Shown one piece after another: positions 42,016 to 51,680 of a DNA stretch of 64,000 bases. Below the pieces are notes generated by a model, which had not been told where the DNA came from, did not search any database, and worked only from the letters and a program-made list of their open reading frames with translations. Every line of letters begins with the position of its first letter. The stretch's first letter is position 1. Made by a program: the position numbers and the translations under genes. The DNA comes from JBBQZU01 sp041749535 (lineage in GTDB: Bacteria; Bacteroidota; Bacteroidia; Flavobacteriales_D; Cryomorphaceae): NCBI GenBank assembly GCA_041749535.1, contig JBGTBE010000003.1, positions 1 to 64,000 on the forward strand, written 5' to 3'.

Positions 42016-44595
42016 ATGGCGAACAAAAACAAGCTAAAAAACAATGGCAGCGATGCCAAAAAACCGGATAAAAACGCGAAGATTGGAAAGCACAGCTTTC
42101 TGAGTGACAGGCGGACACATGTGATTTTTGGATTGTTTCTTTTGTTCTTCTGCTCATATCTTTTACTCGCATTCACCAGCTACCTCTTCACGTGGAAGGC
42201 CGACCAGTCCATGCTATCAGACAACTGGTGGATCGTACTCCGCGAGGGCAACTATAACACAGAAAACTGGCTTGGTCCGCTTGGCGCAATGGTAAGCCAC
42301 CTTTTTATCCATCAGTGGTTTGGTATTATGAGCCTGCTCTTTATACCCATCATTTTCGGTATTTCGTACCGAATACTTATGCGCAAACACATTATGCCTA
42401 TAGGAAAGCTGATGGCAGCATCGGGTGTGGCCATGCTGATTTTTTCACCTTTTCTCGCATTTATCTTTACCGGGCCAAGCTGGCAGATTATAGGTGGAGC
42501 GTTTGGCTTTTATATTGAGAGTTCTCTGCGGGGTGTTGTAGGAACCGCAGGTACAGGCGTACTTTTGTTCTTTCTTGCCATTTCATACATCATCGCAGTT
42601 TTCAATCCTTCTTTTACATGGCTTCACAAATTGGGTGCATTTTCTTTGGTGGCCATGCGAAGCCTCACGGCAAAAACTGTTTCAGCAGCAGCAGATTTTA
42701 AAGCTTCGCGCGCGCTTTCGGCAGAGGAAGATGATGATGTAAAACGATTTGAAGACACCATAGGACAAGTAGACAAGTTTACCACAAGCGCTGCCGATAT
42801 GGCAATGCAGGACGATGACTCCTGGGGTGAAGAAGAATTCAGTTTGGTGCAATCTGCGGACACCGAAAAAGATGAAGATGATATTGAGATGGAGCTGCAA
42901 GAGAGTGATTCCACAAAGAAACCTTCAGTACCTTTTGAATATGAAGAAATCAATCAGGCCCCTGCTGTTCCTGAAGTGGCAAGCGGAAAATTGGAAGATG
43001 CATTTTCAGTAGAGAAACCTGTGGTGGAAAAAGAGCTGAGCGAAGAAGAGATTAACCGGAAGGTGGCTGAGTATGGAGAATATGACCCAACGCTGGATCT
43101 CGGCTCGTACCAGATGCCCAAGGTAGAACTCCTGAACGAATATGGCGGTGGAAAAGTAAGTGTAAGCAAAGAGGAGCTCGAAGAGAATAAGAATAAAATT
43201 GTAAGCACCCTCGGAAACTATAAAATAGGCATTGAACGCATCAAGGCAACCATAGGACCTACTGTTACATTGTATGAAATTGTACCAGAGCCGGGGGTGA
43301 GAATAAGCAAGATCAAAAGCCTTGAGGATGATATCGCACTGAGCCTTGCTGCACTCGGCATCCGTATTATAGCGCCCATTCCCGGAAAGGGCACTATAGG
43401 TATAGAAGTGCCTAATAGCAACCCCGACACTGTATCAATGCGCACTTTGATCGCCTCTGAAAAATTTCAGAATACCTCATTCGATCTTCCCATTGCATTG
43501 GGCAAAACCATTCAAAACGAGACGTATGTGACAGACCTTGCCAAAATGCCCCACTTGCTCATGGCAGGTGCCACCGGACAAGGCAAGTCCGTAGGACTGA
43601 ACGCCATTTTGGTATCTCTGCTCTACAAGAAACATCCATCACAAATAAAGTTTGTATTGGTAGATCCTAAGAAAGTTGAACTAACGCTATACAACAAAAT
43701 AGAACGTCACTATTTAGCCAAGTTACCTGGTGAAGAAGAAGCAATTATCACCGATACCAGCAAGGTGGTTCGCACCTTAAATTCACTTTGCATTGAAATG
43801 GACGACCGGTATGAGATGCTCAAAAATGCTGGAGTCAGAAATATAAAAGAATACAATGCGAAGTTCGTAAGTCGGAAATTGAATCCTGAGAAAGGGCATA
43901 AATTCCTCCCTTACATTGTACTCGTTGTGGATGAGTTTGCTGACTTGATTATGACGGCGGGTAAGGAAGTTGAAACACCCATCGCCCGTCTGGCACAGCT
44001 GGCAAGGGCCATTGGCATTCACCTCATCATTGCTACCCAGCGTCCATCGGTAAACATCATAACAGGGGTTATAAAAGCCAACTTCCCCGCTAGAATTGCG
44101 TTTCGGGTTTCTTCTAAAATTGACTCCAGGACCATCCTTGATGCGGGAGGGGCAGACCAATTGATAGGCCGTGGAGATATGCTTCTCTCCACAGGCAATG
44201 ACCTGATAAGGCTACAGTGTGGATTTGTTGACACACCAGAGATCGATGAGATTACAGAATTTATAGGATCTCAGCGCGGATATCCTTCGGCATTTGAGTT
44301 GCCAGAATACGATGGTGAAGAAGGAGGAGGACCAGGTGATATTGACATTGCTGACCGCGATCCTATGTTTGAAGAAGCTGCCAGAATGGTGGTTGTACAT
44401 CAGCAGGGATCCACTTCACTTATTCAAAGAAAAATGAAATTGGGCTACAACAGGGCCGGCCGGATTATGGACCAACTTGAGGCCGCAGGCATCGTTGGTG
44501 CATTTGAAGGAAGCAAGGCAAGACAGGTGCTCGTACCTGACGAGTATGCTTTGGAACAATTGTTGAGAGCACAGGCTGAAAACATAGTAAATTAG
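42016..44595 (+). CDS. ftsK: DNA translocase FtsK
   Basis: The 859-residue protein has about four or five N-terminal membrane helices (residues 35-205), an acidic linker (220-340), and a RecA-like motor with Walker A GATGQGKSVG and Walker B VLVVDEFADL, then a C-terminal gamma winged-helix domain (about 780-850) with VHQQGSTSLIQRKMKLGYNRAGRIMDQLE, which reads polar KOPS-type sites. FtsK moves chromosome termini to XerCD at the septum. Length is average for the group. The lolA-like gene follows after 4 nt, a usual Bacteroidota arrangement. Confidence 0.97.
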   Translation: MANKNKLKNNGSDAKKPDKNAKIGKHSFLSDRRTHVIFGLFLLFFCSYLLLAFTSYLFTWKADQSMLSDNWWIVLREGNYNTENWLGPLGAMVSHLFIHQWFGIMSLLFIPIIFGISYRILMRKHIMPIGKLMAASGVAMLIFSPFLAFIFTGPSWQIIGGAFGFYIESSLRGVVGTAGTGVLLFFLAISYIIAVFNPSFTWLHKLGAFSLVAMRSLTAKTVSAAADFKASRALSAEEDDDVKRFEDTIGQVDKFTTSAADMAMQDDDSWGEEEFSLVQSADTEKDEDDIEMELQESDSTKKPSVPFEYEEINQAPAVPEVASGKLEDAFSVEKPVVEKELSEEEINRKVAEYGEYDPTLDLGSYQMPKVELLNEYGGGKVSVSKEELEENKNKIVSTLGNYKIGIERIKATIGPTVTLYEIVPEPGVRISKIKSLEDDIALSLAALGIRIIAPIPGKGTIGIEVPNSNPDTVSMRTLIASEKFQNTSFDLPIALGKTIQNETYVTDLAKMPHLLMAGATGQGKSVGLNAILVSLLYKKHPSQIKFVLVDPKKVELTLYNKIERHYLAKLPGEEEAIITDTSKVVRTLNSLCIEMDDRYEMLKNAGVRNIKEYNAKFVSRKLNPEKGHKFLPYIVLVVDEFADLIMTAGKEVETPIARLAQLARAIGIHLIIATQRPSVNIITGVIKANFPARIAFRVSSKIDSRTILDAGGADQLIGRGDMLLSTGNDLIRLQCGFVDTPEIDEITEFIGSQRGYPSAFELPEYDGEEGGGPGDIDIADRDPMFEEAARMVVVHQQGSTSLIQRKMKLGYNRAGRIMDQLEAAGIVGAFEGSKARQVLVPDEYALEQLLRAQAENIVN

Positions 44596-44599
44596 ATCC

Positions 44600-45247
44600 A
44601 TGAAATTGCTCAAAATATTACCCATCGCATTCTTAGTAGGTATTTCCATAAATTCCTTCGCTCAGGACGAGAAAGCAAAAAGCATCCTGGACGAACTAAG
44701 CAGTAAAACCCGCAAATTCAACTCCATTACGAGTGATTTTTCATTCACATTGGATGACAAACAGGCGAACGTGAAACAGACGCAGGATGGTACACTTAGA
44801 ATGCAGGATAAGAGATATTACATTAAACTAGGCGTAAATGAAATATACTCTGATGGTGTAACGAGGTACACCTACAACAAGGACATGAATGAAGTGTACA
44901 TTGACGACGCTGAATCAGGTGAAGATGGATTAAATCCATCAGAGATATATACAGTATGGGAAACCGGCTTTAAGCACTTTTACGAGCAGGAACTTACAGA
45001 GGGCGGCAAGACCTACCATGTAATTAAACTCGTGCCTTTGAAACCAGAAAAGAAAACCTTTCATACGGTGAAGCTATTCATAGAAAAGTCGAAAATGGAA
45101 GTTTCAAAAATCCTGATTCTTGGCAAGCAGGGCGACAACTATACCTATGAAGTGAAGACTTTCAAAACTGACAAAATCTATACCCCTGCCGAGTTCACAT
45201 TCACAACTGCCAAATACCCTGGAGTTGAGAAAATAGACAATAGATAG
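44600..45247 (+). CDS. LolA-like outer-membrane lipoprotein carrier
   Basis: The 215-residue protein has a signal peptide ending SFAQ and the LolA-like order: SKTRKFNSITSDFSF, LRMQDKRYYIKLGVNEIYSDGVTRYTYN, and a C-terminal beta half with KKTFHTVKLFIEKSKMEVSK. LolA carries lipoproteins across the periplasm. In Bacteroidota several LolA-like proteins exist, so this may not be the main carrier. Its 4-nt spacing from ftsK supports co-transcription. Confidence 0.85.
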   Translation: MKLLKILPIAFLVGISINSFAQDEKAKSILDELSSKTRKFNSITSDFSFTLDDKQANVKQTQDGTLRMQDKRYYIKLGVNEIYSDGVTRYTYNKDMNEVYIDDAESGEDGLNPSEIYTVWETGFKHFYEQELTEGGKTYHVIKLVPLKPEKKTFHTVKLFIEKSKMEVSKILILGKQGDNYTYEVKTFKTDKIYTPAEFTFTTAKYPGVEKIDNR

Positions 45248-45291
45248 AAATTTCTTCAGGCCACAAAAATGATCCCTTCGATCCAAAGTGC

Positions 45292-45299
45292 TATTTTTG
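45292..45299 (+). promoter_or_regulatory. -7 box of the sugar dehydrogenase gene, leaderless type
   Basis: TATTTTTG ends 4 nt before the ATG at 45304. No -33 element was found. Confidence 0.45.
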
Positions 45300-45303
45300 C
45301 GGA

Positions 45304-47808
45304 ATGAGTTTCTCAACATATTGCCGATACTTTGCAGCAGTTTGCACAATCTTCATCGGATCAAAAAAAGTGTCTGCCCAACAGCTTCCAGATGGCTTCA
45401 GCCAAGAGGTGGTTTATACTGACTTTAGCAGTCCAGCTGGCATATTACATGCTGACACCAATGTATCTTTCGTTTGGGAGTTGGGTGGAAGGGTGTGGCT
45501 CATCAAAGACGACGTAAAATTTCCCACTCCTGTTATTGACATTGCTGAAGAGGTTGCTCACTGGGGTGATTTGGGTATGATTGGCGCAGTGCTGCATCCC
45601 GATTTTCTTACAAACGGTTATATATATCTCTTTTACGCTGTAGACAGGCACCACTTACTGAAATTTGGGACCCCTGCATACAATCCTGATGCGAGCGAAC
45701 AGTTTACTTCATCCATGGGTAGGATCACAAGATATACCCTTAATACTGTCGACTTTCAATTCGCAATTCCCAATAGTAGATATGTACTTCTAGGCGAAGC
45801 AGCAGGTGATGGAAATCCTATTTGCACCCCTTCGCACGGGGTGGGCACCCTGGCTTTCGGTGAAGATGGATCCCTCCTGGCTTCTACCGGCGATGGCAGT
45901 ACCTGGGTTGGTGGCGCAAATGGTTATGGATACAACGGTTCAGGACCTGTTCCAGAGTTTGGCTATGACAGTCTGGCGCTCGCTGATGGAATTCTCAGTT
46001 CTGATCAATTGCTCGGATCATACCGTGCACAGTATCTGGATGGTTTAAATGGCAAGGTCCTGAGAATGGATCCCGAGACCGGAAATGGATTGCCGAATAA
46101 CCCCTTTTATGATGCTTCAAATCCCGATGGGGCCAGGTCGAAGGTATGGTCAATGGGGTTGCGAAATCCTTACAGGTTCACAGTAAAACCAGGCACCGGA
46201 CAGGGTACCATGAATGATGGATTCCCTGGAGTACTCCTTATTACTGATGTAGGAGATTGGGTTTGGGAAGAAATTAATGTAGCAGAAGTGCCCGGTCAAA
46301 ATTTCGGATGGCCTCTTTTTCAAGGTCCCTCGATTCACAACTTTTATTGGATGAATACCACCTTAAATTCCAATGCCCCAAATCCATTGCATGGATCGTC
46401 CAATTGCAACAAACCCTTTTTTAATTACCAGGAGACAGTCATTCAAAGCAATGCCAACCATGATTATTTTCTGCCCAATAGCTGCAACCCTGCGATAGAA
46501 ATACCATCAGATGTAATAACATTTATTCATTCCCGCCCACTTGTTTCATATGCGAACGAAGCGAATACCGGAAACCCTTACGCGGTCACATCCACCTACA
46601 ATGAAGCCGGAGATGCAACCTACTGTATCATTGGTGACCCAGAATGCGGCGTTGAAGGTGGCAGTTTCATTGGTCTGAGTGCATCTGGCAGTGCAATATT
46701 GATGGGCGACAGAATTCCAGTAGAATATCAGGGATGGCAACTGCATCTCGATTTTACAGGATGGCTCCGCGCCATAAAATTGAATGAGCTTTCAGAGCCT
46801 GAAAAAATTGAATACTGGATTGGGAATCTTGTGAATCCTATAAATATTAATTTCAACACATTTAATGGCTGCGCATATGTTACGAGCGTATATCCGGCCG
46901 AAATTAGGAGAATTTGCTTCGGTGCCAATCTCAATCCCATAGTATCCGTTACCCCTGAATTGGTGTATGGTGCATCACCTATAGAAGTACAATTTAGTAC
47001 TGTAGGCACTTACGATCCTGAAGGAGATCCACTTTCATGCCACTGGGACTTTGGCGATGGAAACATATCGATCGATGCAAACCCCACGCACACATTTGTC
47101 GCCGCCACTTCTCAAACACAAAATTACACCGTCACTCTTTCCGTTGCAGATACATCAGGTGGGCAAACCCAAGTTTTAGTACCTGTGTCGTTGAACAACA
47201 CACCACCTGCGGCGAGCATTATAAGTATTGAAGATGGTGAACTGTATGGCATCAACCTTCCCACGGGATTCAATCTTGTAGCAGAGGTCAGCGATGATCA
47301 GTCAGCTCCCGGGGCACTGGAATATCTTTGGGAAATCCGGTTGAATCACAATACCCACTTTCATATTATGAGCACAGAGAGTGGGAACAATGCTTACACT
47401 TCAATCGCTCCTACTGGCTGTTCTGAAAATGAAACGTACTGGTACGAAATACGACTTAGGGTAACGGATCCCGGAGGGCTCACGGCCTACGACTCGAAAA
47501 TGATATACCCCGATTGTGATAATACGCTCGGCAATGTGCCCCTTCCTGATGGCAAGAATTATTTACTGCTTCCCAATCCTGTTTCCGATTGGCTTGAGGT
47601 GAGGTCCATAATTCCTTTCGGGGATAGTTTCGATTTTGAAATATATGATTATCAGGGGCGCCGCATGACACATGAGAGTTTACCCGTGTATAATTCGCGT
47701 CAGTATGTGAAACTCAACGTGAGCCTGCTCAATTCAGGCATGTATATTCTGAAGATGAAAATTGCTGATGAGTGGTACAGTGAACCCTTCATAAAGGCTG
47801 ATTACTAG
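45304..47808 (+). CDS. Secreted PQQ-type glucose/sorbosone dehydrogenase-like protein with PKD and T9SS domains
   Basis: The 834-residue protein has a signal peptide (about 1-26), a large six-bladed dehydrogenase-like propeller (about 30-540; DLGMIGAVLHPDF, NGYIYLFYAV, VWSMGLRNPYRF, VGDWVWEEINV), a PKD domain (about 545-635; YDPEGDPLSCHWDFGDG), a second immunoglobulin-like segment, and a C-terminal T9SS sorting domain (about 750-834; LLPNPVSDW, NSGMYILKMKI). It is probably exported to the cell surface and could oxidise sugars with PQQ. PQQ-site residues were not checked, so catalytic competence is uncertain. Confidence 0.85.
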   Translation: MSFSTYCRYFAAVCTIFIGSKKVSAQQLPDGFSQEVVYTDFSSPAGILHADTNVSFVWELGGRVWLIKDDVKFPTPVIDIAEEVAHWGDLGMIGAVLHPDFLTNGYIYLFYAVDRHHLLKFGTPAYNPDASEQFTSSMGRITRYTLNTVDFQFAIPNSRYVLLGEAAGDGNPICTPSHGVGTLAFGEDGSLLASTGDGSTWVGGANGYGYNGSGPVPEFGYDSLALADGILSSDQLLGSYRAQYLDGLNGKVLRMDPETGNGLPNNPFYDASNPDGARSKVWSMGLRNPYRFTVKPGTGQGTMNDGFPGVLLITDVGDWVWEEINVAEVPGQNFGWPLFQGPSIHNFYWMNTTLNSNAPNPLHGSSNCNKPFFNYQETVIQSNANHDYFLPNSCNPAIEIPSDVITFIHSRPLVSYANEANTGNPYAVTSTYNEAGDATYCIIGDPECGVEGGSFIGLSASGSAILMGDRIPVEYQGWQLHLDFTGWLRAIKLNELSEPEKIEYWIGNLVNPININFNTFNGCAYVTSVYPAEIRRICFGANLNPIVSVTPELVYGASPIEVQFSTVGTYDPEGDPLSCHWDFGDGNISIDANPTHTFVAATSQTQNYTVTLSVADTSGGQTQVLVPVSLNNTPPAASIISIEDGELYGINLPTGFNLVAEVSDDQSAPGALEYLWEIRLNHNTHFHIMSTESGNNAYTSIAPTGCSENETYWYEIRLRVTDPGGLTAYDSKMIYPDCDNTLGNVPLPDGKNYLLLPNPVSDWLEVRSIIPFGDSFDFEIYDYQGRRMTHESLPVYNSRQYVKLNVSLLNSGMYILKMKIADEWYSEPFIKADY

Positions 47809-47987
47809 GCATCAAAAACACAATAAGCGTTAATTCCTATCCTGAGCTCCTTTAGCTTGGTGCAATTGCTTGTAGAACCTTGAAGAAGCAATGATTTGTT
47901 CTGAGCATAAACACCTGTAATTCAGACACAAAGTCAGTACATCATAATACTTCCCGGCTATTTAGTTATTTCCCGACAGGTAAACAG

Positions 47988-47995
47988 TATCTTTG
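47988..47995 (+). promoter_or_regulatory. -7 box of typA
   Basis: TATCTTTG lies 21 bp before the ATG at 48017, consistent with choosing that start over the upstream TTG at 47993. Confidence 0.5.
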
Positions 47996-48016
47996 CGCGC
48001 CGAAAAGAGCGATTTT

Positions 48017-49828
48017 ATGCAGAAAATTAGGAATATTGCGATTATAGCCCACGTAGACCATGGTAAGACCACCCTCGTGGACAAGATGATAATGCTAGGT
48101 AAAGTATTTGCCGATCACGAGCGTCCGGGCGACCTCATAATGGACAGCAATGATTTAGAGAAAGAGCGCGGGATAACAATTCTGGCCAAGAACGTGGCTG
48201 TTAATTATAAAGATTACAAAATCAACATAATCGATACTCCCGGTCACAGTGACTTTGGAGGTGAGGTGGAGCGTGTACTGAATATGGCTGACGGGGTTCT
48301 TCTGCTGGTCGATGCATTTGAAGGGCCCATGCCCCAGACGCGTTTTGTACTTGAAAAGGCTGTTCAGCTAGGATTGAAACCTATAGTAGTAATCAATAAA
48401 GTTGACAAAGAAAATTGCACCCCTGAAGAGGTGCATGAAGCAGTATTCGACTTGATGTTTACCCTTGGAGCTACTGAGGACCAGCTTAACTTTCCAGAAG
48501 TATACGGATCAGCGAAACACAACTGGATGGGCAACGACTGGCGCAAACCAACAGATTCTATTACTCCGCTGATGGATATCATTATAGAGCATATACCACC
48601 GCCGAAAGCCGAAGAAGGCACCGTGCAGATGCTCATTACGTCACTGGATTACTCTTCGTTTATCGGAAGAATTGCAATCGGAAGAGTAAAGCGCGGTCGG
48701 TTGAAAACCGGACAGCGAATTTCTCTCATAAAGCGTGACGGTTCGCGCACGACTGAAAAAGTAAAAGAACTGTATGTATTTGACGGCATTGCCAAAAAGA
48801 AGGCAGAGTTCGTAGATGCTGGCGATATATGCGCTGTTGTTGGATTTGAAGGGTTTGATATTGGAGATACCATTGCGGATATTGACAACCCAGAAGCATT
48901 GCCACCAATCAGTATAGATGAGCCTACCATGAGTATGCTCTTCACGATCAACGATTCTCCATTCTTCGGAAAAGAAGGAAAGTTCGTTACATCAAGACAC
49001 GTGAGGGAAAGGCTCGAAAAAGAGTTGGAGAAAAACCTTGCACTTAGGCTTGAAACAACTGGTTCCAGCGACTCCTTTATGGTATTTGGCCGGGGAGTAC
49101 TGCATCTTTCAGTGCTTATTGAGACCATGCGCCGAGAGGGTTATGAACTACAGATTGGTCAGCCGCAGGTAATCACCAAAATAGTGGATGGGGTAAAGTG
49201 TGAGCCGATCGAAGATCTTCGCATTGACCTTCCCGACGCCGTTTCTGGCAAGGCCATTGAAGCTGTAAACCTTCGCAAAGGTGAAATGCTGAGCATGGTT
49301 CCGAAAGGAGACCGAATGCTACTCGAATTTAAAATTCCTTCGCGTGGACTTATTGGTTTAAGGAACTATTTGCTCACCGCAACAGCAGGGGAAGCTATCA
49401 TGTCGCATCGCTTTATCGGTTTCGAACCATACAGAGGTCCTATTGCTGGAAGGCAGAACGGATCATTGATCAGCATGGAAAACGGCAAAGCCATCCCCTA
49501 CTCCATCAACAACTTGCAGGATAGAGGTAATTTCTTTGTTCAATCCAATGAAGAGATTTATGAGGGCCAGGTGATTGGTGAAAACAACCGTCCTGGAGAC
49601 CTTGTGATCAACGTAACCAAAACAAAGAAACTCACCAATATACGAAGCTCTGGTACCGACGAAAAAGTGAAACTTATTCCACCAAAATTATTTAGCCTGG
49701 AAGAAGCGTTGGAATATATACAGGCTGATGAGTATGTGGAAGTAACACCGAAATCGATTCGTCTCAGAAAAGTATACCTGAGCGAAAACGAACGCAAGCG
49801 CTCTAAAGGAGCTATGGCAGGCGCTTAA
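48017..49828 (+). CDS. typA: GTP-binding protein TypA/BipA
   Basis: Starting at 48017 gives 603 residues, the normal length. The G domain has AHVDHGKTTLVDKM, EKERGITI, DTPGHSDFGGEV and NKVDKENC (residues 1-200); a domain-II beta barrel, an EF-G-like domain V and the BipA C-terminal domain (about 480-600, with QDRGNFFVQSNEEIYEGQVIGENNR) follow. TypA is a ribosome-associated translational GTPase that helps 50S assembly and cold or stress growth. It is a single gene. Confidence 0.97.
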   Translation: MQKIRNIAIIAHVDHGKTTLVDKMIMLGKVFADHERPGDLIMDSNDLEKERGITILAKNVAVNYKDYKINIIDTPGHSDFGGEVERVLNMADGVLLLVDAFEGPMPQTRFVLEKAVQLGLKPIVVINKVDKENCTPEEVHEAVFDLMFTLGATEDQLNFPEVYGSAKHNWMGNDWRKPTDSITPLMDIIIEHIPPPKAEEGTVQMLITSLDYSSFIGRIAIGRVKRGRLKTGQRISLIKRDGSRTTEKVKELYVFDGIAKKKAEFVDAGDICAVVGFEGFDIGDTIADIDNPEALPPISIDEPTMSMLFTINDSPFFGKEGKFVTSRHVRERLEKELEKNLALRLETTGSSDSFMVFGRGVLHLSVLIETMRREGYELQIGQPQVITKIVDGVKCEPIEDLRIDLPDAVSGKAIEAVNLRKGEMLSMVPKGDRMLLEFKIPSRGLIGLRNYLLTATAGEAIMSHRFIGFEPYRGPIAGRQNGSLISMENGKAIPYSINNLQDRGNFFVQSNEEIYEGQVIGENNRPGDLVINVTKTKKLTNIRSSGTDEKVKLIPPKLFSLEEALEYIQADEYVEVTPKSIRLRKVYLSENERKRSKGAMAGA

Positions 49829-50184
49829 TTATCGCTTTTTGAGAATGGATTCTGACACTTCAGCAGCTTTGCTGAAATGCAACCAAGGAGTTCTTTCAAC
49901 GTTATTAGCGTTTCCCTTTCGAAAAATGAATATTTCTTCACCCCTGTGGGGTCTGCGTGCGGGCAATGTACAGAAGGTAGGGATTTTGAGATTCATCTGC
50001 GAGGTATTGTATACCTCTTACCAATAGCTGTTCTTAGGTATAAGCCCTCCATTGTTCTTTAGTCGATCCCTAGTGCGGAGAGCGCGAAGTACCTGCATTC
50101 TACTCATACGAATTGATTCTTTGTATATTTATTTCTGCCTTCAAACGAATTCATGGTAAAGCTGGATTCTAAATAACAAAGCAA
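49829..50184. other. Non-coding stretch after typA
   Basis: Two short overlapping frames (about 60 codons each) are present, but neither has recognisable composition or neighbours. There is a perfect hairpin GAGGTA-TTGTA-TACCTC at 50002-50018 without a T run. I see no gene here. Confidence 0.5.
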
Positions 50185-50367
50185 ATGATAGAACACTTCT
50201 TCCAATGCCCTCATTGTTTTGCATCAATTTCTATATTGGTAGACCCTTCCATACAACATCAATCATATATCGAGGACTGTGAGGTGTGCTGCAACCCTAT
50301 CGAATTTGAAATTGAACTTTCCGATGGAGAAATTTCAGGGTTTGATGCCCGTGAAATTGGGCAATAG
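50185..50367 (+). CDS. CPXCG-motif cysteine-rich protein
   Basis: The 60-residue protein has CPHC near the start and CEVC in the middle, a treble-clef or zinc-ribbon type metal site, as in the CPXCG-type family of small cysteine-rich proteins. A hydrophilic C-terminal region with IEFEIELSDGEISGF follows. The first pair deviates from the strict CPXCG in reading CPHCF. Zinc binding is likely; partner and role are unknown. It has no clear promoter and stands alone. Confidence 0.75.
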   Translation: MIEHFFQCPHCFASISILVDPSIQHQSYIEDCEVCCNPIEFEIELSDGEISGFDAREIGQ

Positions 50368-50552
50368 TCGAATAAAGCAATATTTAGCCTTCCAAGCCTT
50401 ATCTGTTTCGTCGATACTAATAGTGTTTTGCAGGTAAATATGGGTTATTGGTCGAATTAATTTTAGAAATATAATTTATTAAAAATCCAATATTTAGTCC
50501 ATATGATCGAATTGTTAACTTAAATTCACTTTCATTCGAAAAGTCAACATCG

Positions 50553-50560
50553 TACCTTTG
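50553..50560 (+). promoter_or_regulatory. -7 box of the second RNA candidate
   Basis: TACCTTTG matches the consensus and is followed by a region that folds but has no open frame. No -33 TTG was found at the usual distance. Confidence 0.5.
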
Positions 50561-50566
50561 AATCGT

Positions 50567-50726
50567 AAAGCCGAAAGGCAATACAGCGAGGTTTTGGTTA
50601 GCCCGTTGACGACCCGATGGGGTTGTCTTGCCGCAAGTTGAGCCCAGTCTTTAATGGTTGTTTTAGATTGATTGGTTATCGATTCTCTGAATCGTTTTCT
50701 CGGGCTCGCTTGCGGCTCTTTTTTTT
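50567..50726 (+). ncRNA. Candidate structured RNA or leader with terminator before the SBF transporter
   Basis: Between the promoter box at 50553 and T8 at 50719-50726 lies a foldable non-coding segment. AGCCG (50569-50573) can pair with CGGCT (50713-50717), and AGCGAG (50585-50590) with CTCGCT (50705-50710), closing a helix just before the T run. Inside are GACGACCC/GGGTTGTC (50608-50627), CTTG/CAAG and CGATTC/GAATCG (50680-50694) hairpins. GGGCTC near the 3' end can instead pair with GAGCCC at 50640-50645, so two exclusive folds exist. No Rfam class was recognised. It may be a stand-alone RNA or a riboswitch for the transporter. Confidence 0.45.
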
Positions 50727-50753
50727 ATACTTTTCCGCAAAACATCTGCGGAC

Positions 50754-51680
50754 TTGGCATCAATCGACAACATTCACATTGCTTTTTCGGATGAGAGCCT
50801 TCTGGCACTCAATTTTTGTCTGGGCTTCATAATGTTTGGCATCGCCCTCGAGATAAAATTTTCAGATTTCAAGGCGATCAATAAATTTCCGAAAAGTGTA
50901 TTTACAGGGGTAATTTCGCAGTTTCTCCTTCTTCCCTTTCTTACTTTTCTGCTCATTTTAATTTTCAAACCCCACCCCACACTTGGCTTAGGGATGATTC
51001 TTGTTGCTGCATGTCCAGGAGGTAACATTTCAAATTACATATCATCAATCTCAAGAGCCAATATTGCGCTTTCGGTGAGTCTTACAGCCCTTGCCACATT
51101 GCTTTGCCCAATTTTGACACCCTTAAATTTTGAACTATGGGGAGGCGCTTTGCCAGATACCCGCGAATACCTGCACAGCTTTGACATTGCATTTTCAGAC
51201 ATGCTCCGCACTGTGCTGCTGCTTTTGGTACTCCCACTCCTGCTTGGTCTATGGGTGGGCAGCAAATATCCTGTACTGGTCTCGATCATTAAAAAACCAA
51301 TTGGCATACTTAGTTTTCTCATTCTCATAGCCTTCATAGGCTTGGCACTGGCCAAAAACTTTGATACGTTCAAGGTGCACTTATCCGCAGTTTTTGTGCT
51401 GGTGCTTTTACATAATGGAGTGGCCCTGGCAGGTGGCTATTTTTCGGGAGCACTTGCCCGCCTTCCTGAAATAGACCGCAGATCAATTGCAATTGAAACG
51501 GGAATTCAAAACTCAGGATTGGGCCTTATCATCATCTTTACTTTCTTCAAAGGAAATGGTGGTATGGCCATCATCGCGGCATGGTGGGGTGTATGGCATA
51601 TTATATCCGGAATGCTGCTTGCGGCTTATTTCAATTACCGCGACCGCCGTTTAAGCCGAAGCGAAATTGCTCAAACATAA
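50754..51680 (+). CDS. SBF/BASS-family Na+-coupled transporter
   Basis: The 308-residue protein has ten hydrophobic segments and the family motifs ACPGGNISNYIS and ETGIQNSGLGLII, which form the Na+-linked crossover helices in bile acid:sodium symporter relatives. The start is TTG at 50754; no ATG lies upstream in frame, and a near-consensus TACTTTTC box is 19 nt before it. Members move organic anions such as bile acids, pantoate or pyruvate. It begins about 28 nt after the RNA candidate and ends 10 nt inside the convergent zinc-ribbon gene. Confidence 0.85.
   Translation: MASIDNIHIAFSDESLLALNFCLGFIMFGIALEIKFSDFKAINKFPKSVFTGVISQFLLLPFLTFLLILIFKPHPTLGLGMILVAACPGGNISNYISSISRANIALSVSLTALATLLCPILTPLNFELWGGALPDTREYLHSFDIAFSDMLRTVLLLLVLPLLLGLWVGSKYPVLVSIIKKPIGILSFLILIAFIGLALAKNFDTFKVHLSAVFVLVLLHNGVALAGGYFSGALARLPEIDRRSIAIETGIQNSGLGLIIIFTFFKGNGGMAIIAAWWGVWHIISGMLLAAYFNYRDRRLSRSEIAQT

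Noticed and set aside
49839..50062. Two overlapping frames of about 60 codons after typA
   Set aside because: No start context, no recognisable features and unlike neighbouring protein composition.
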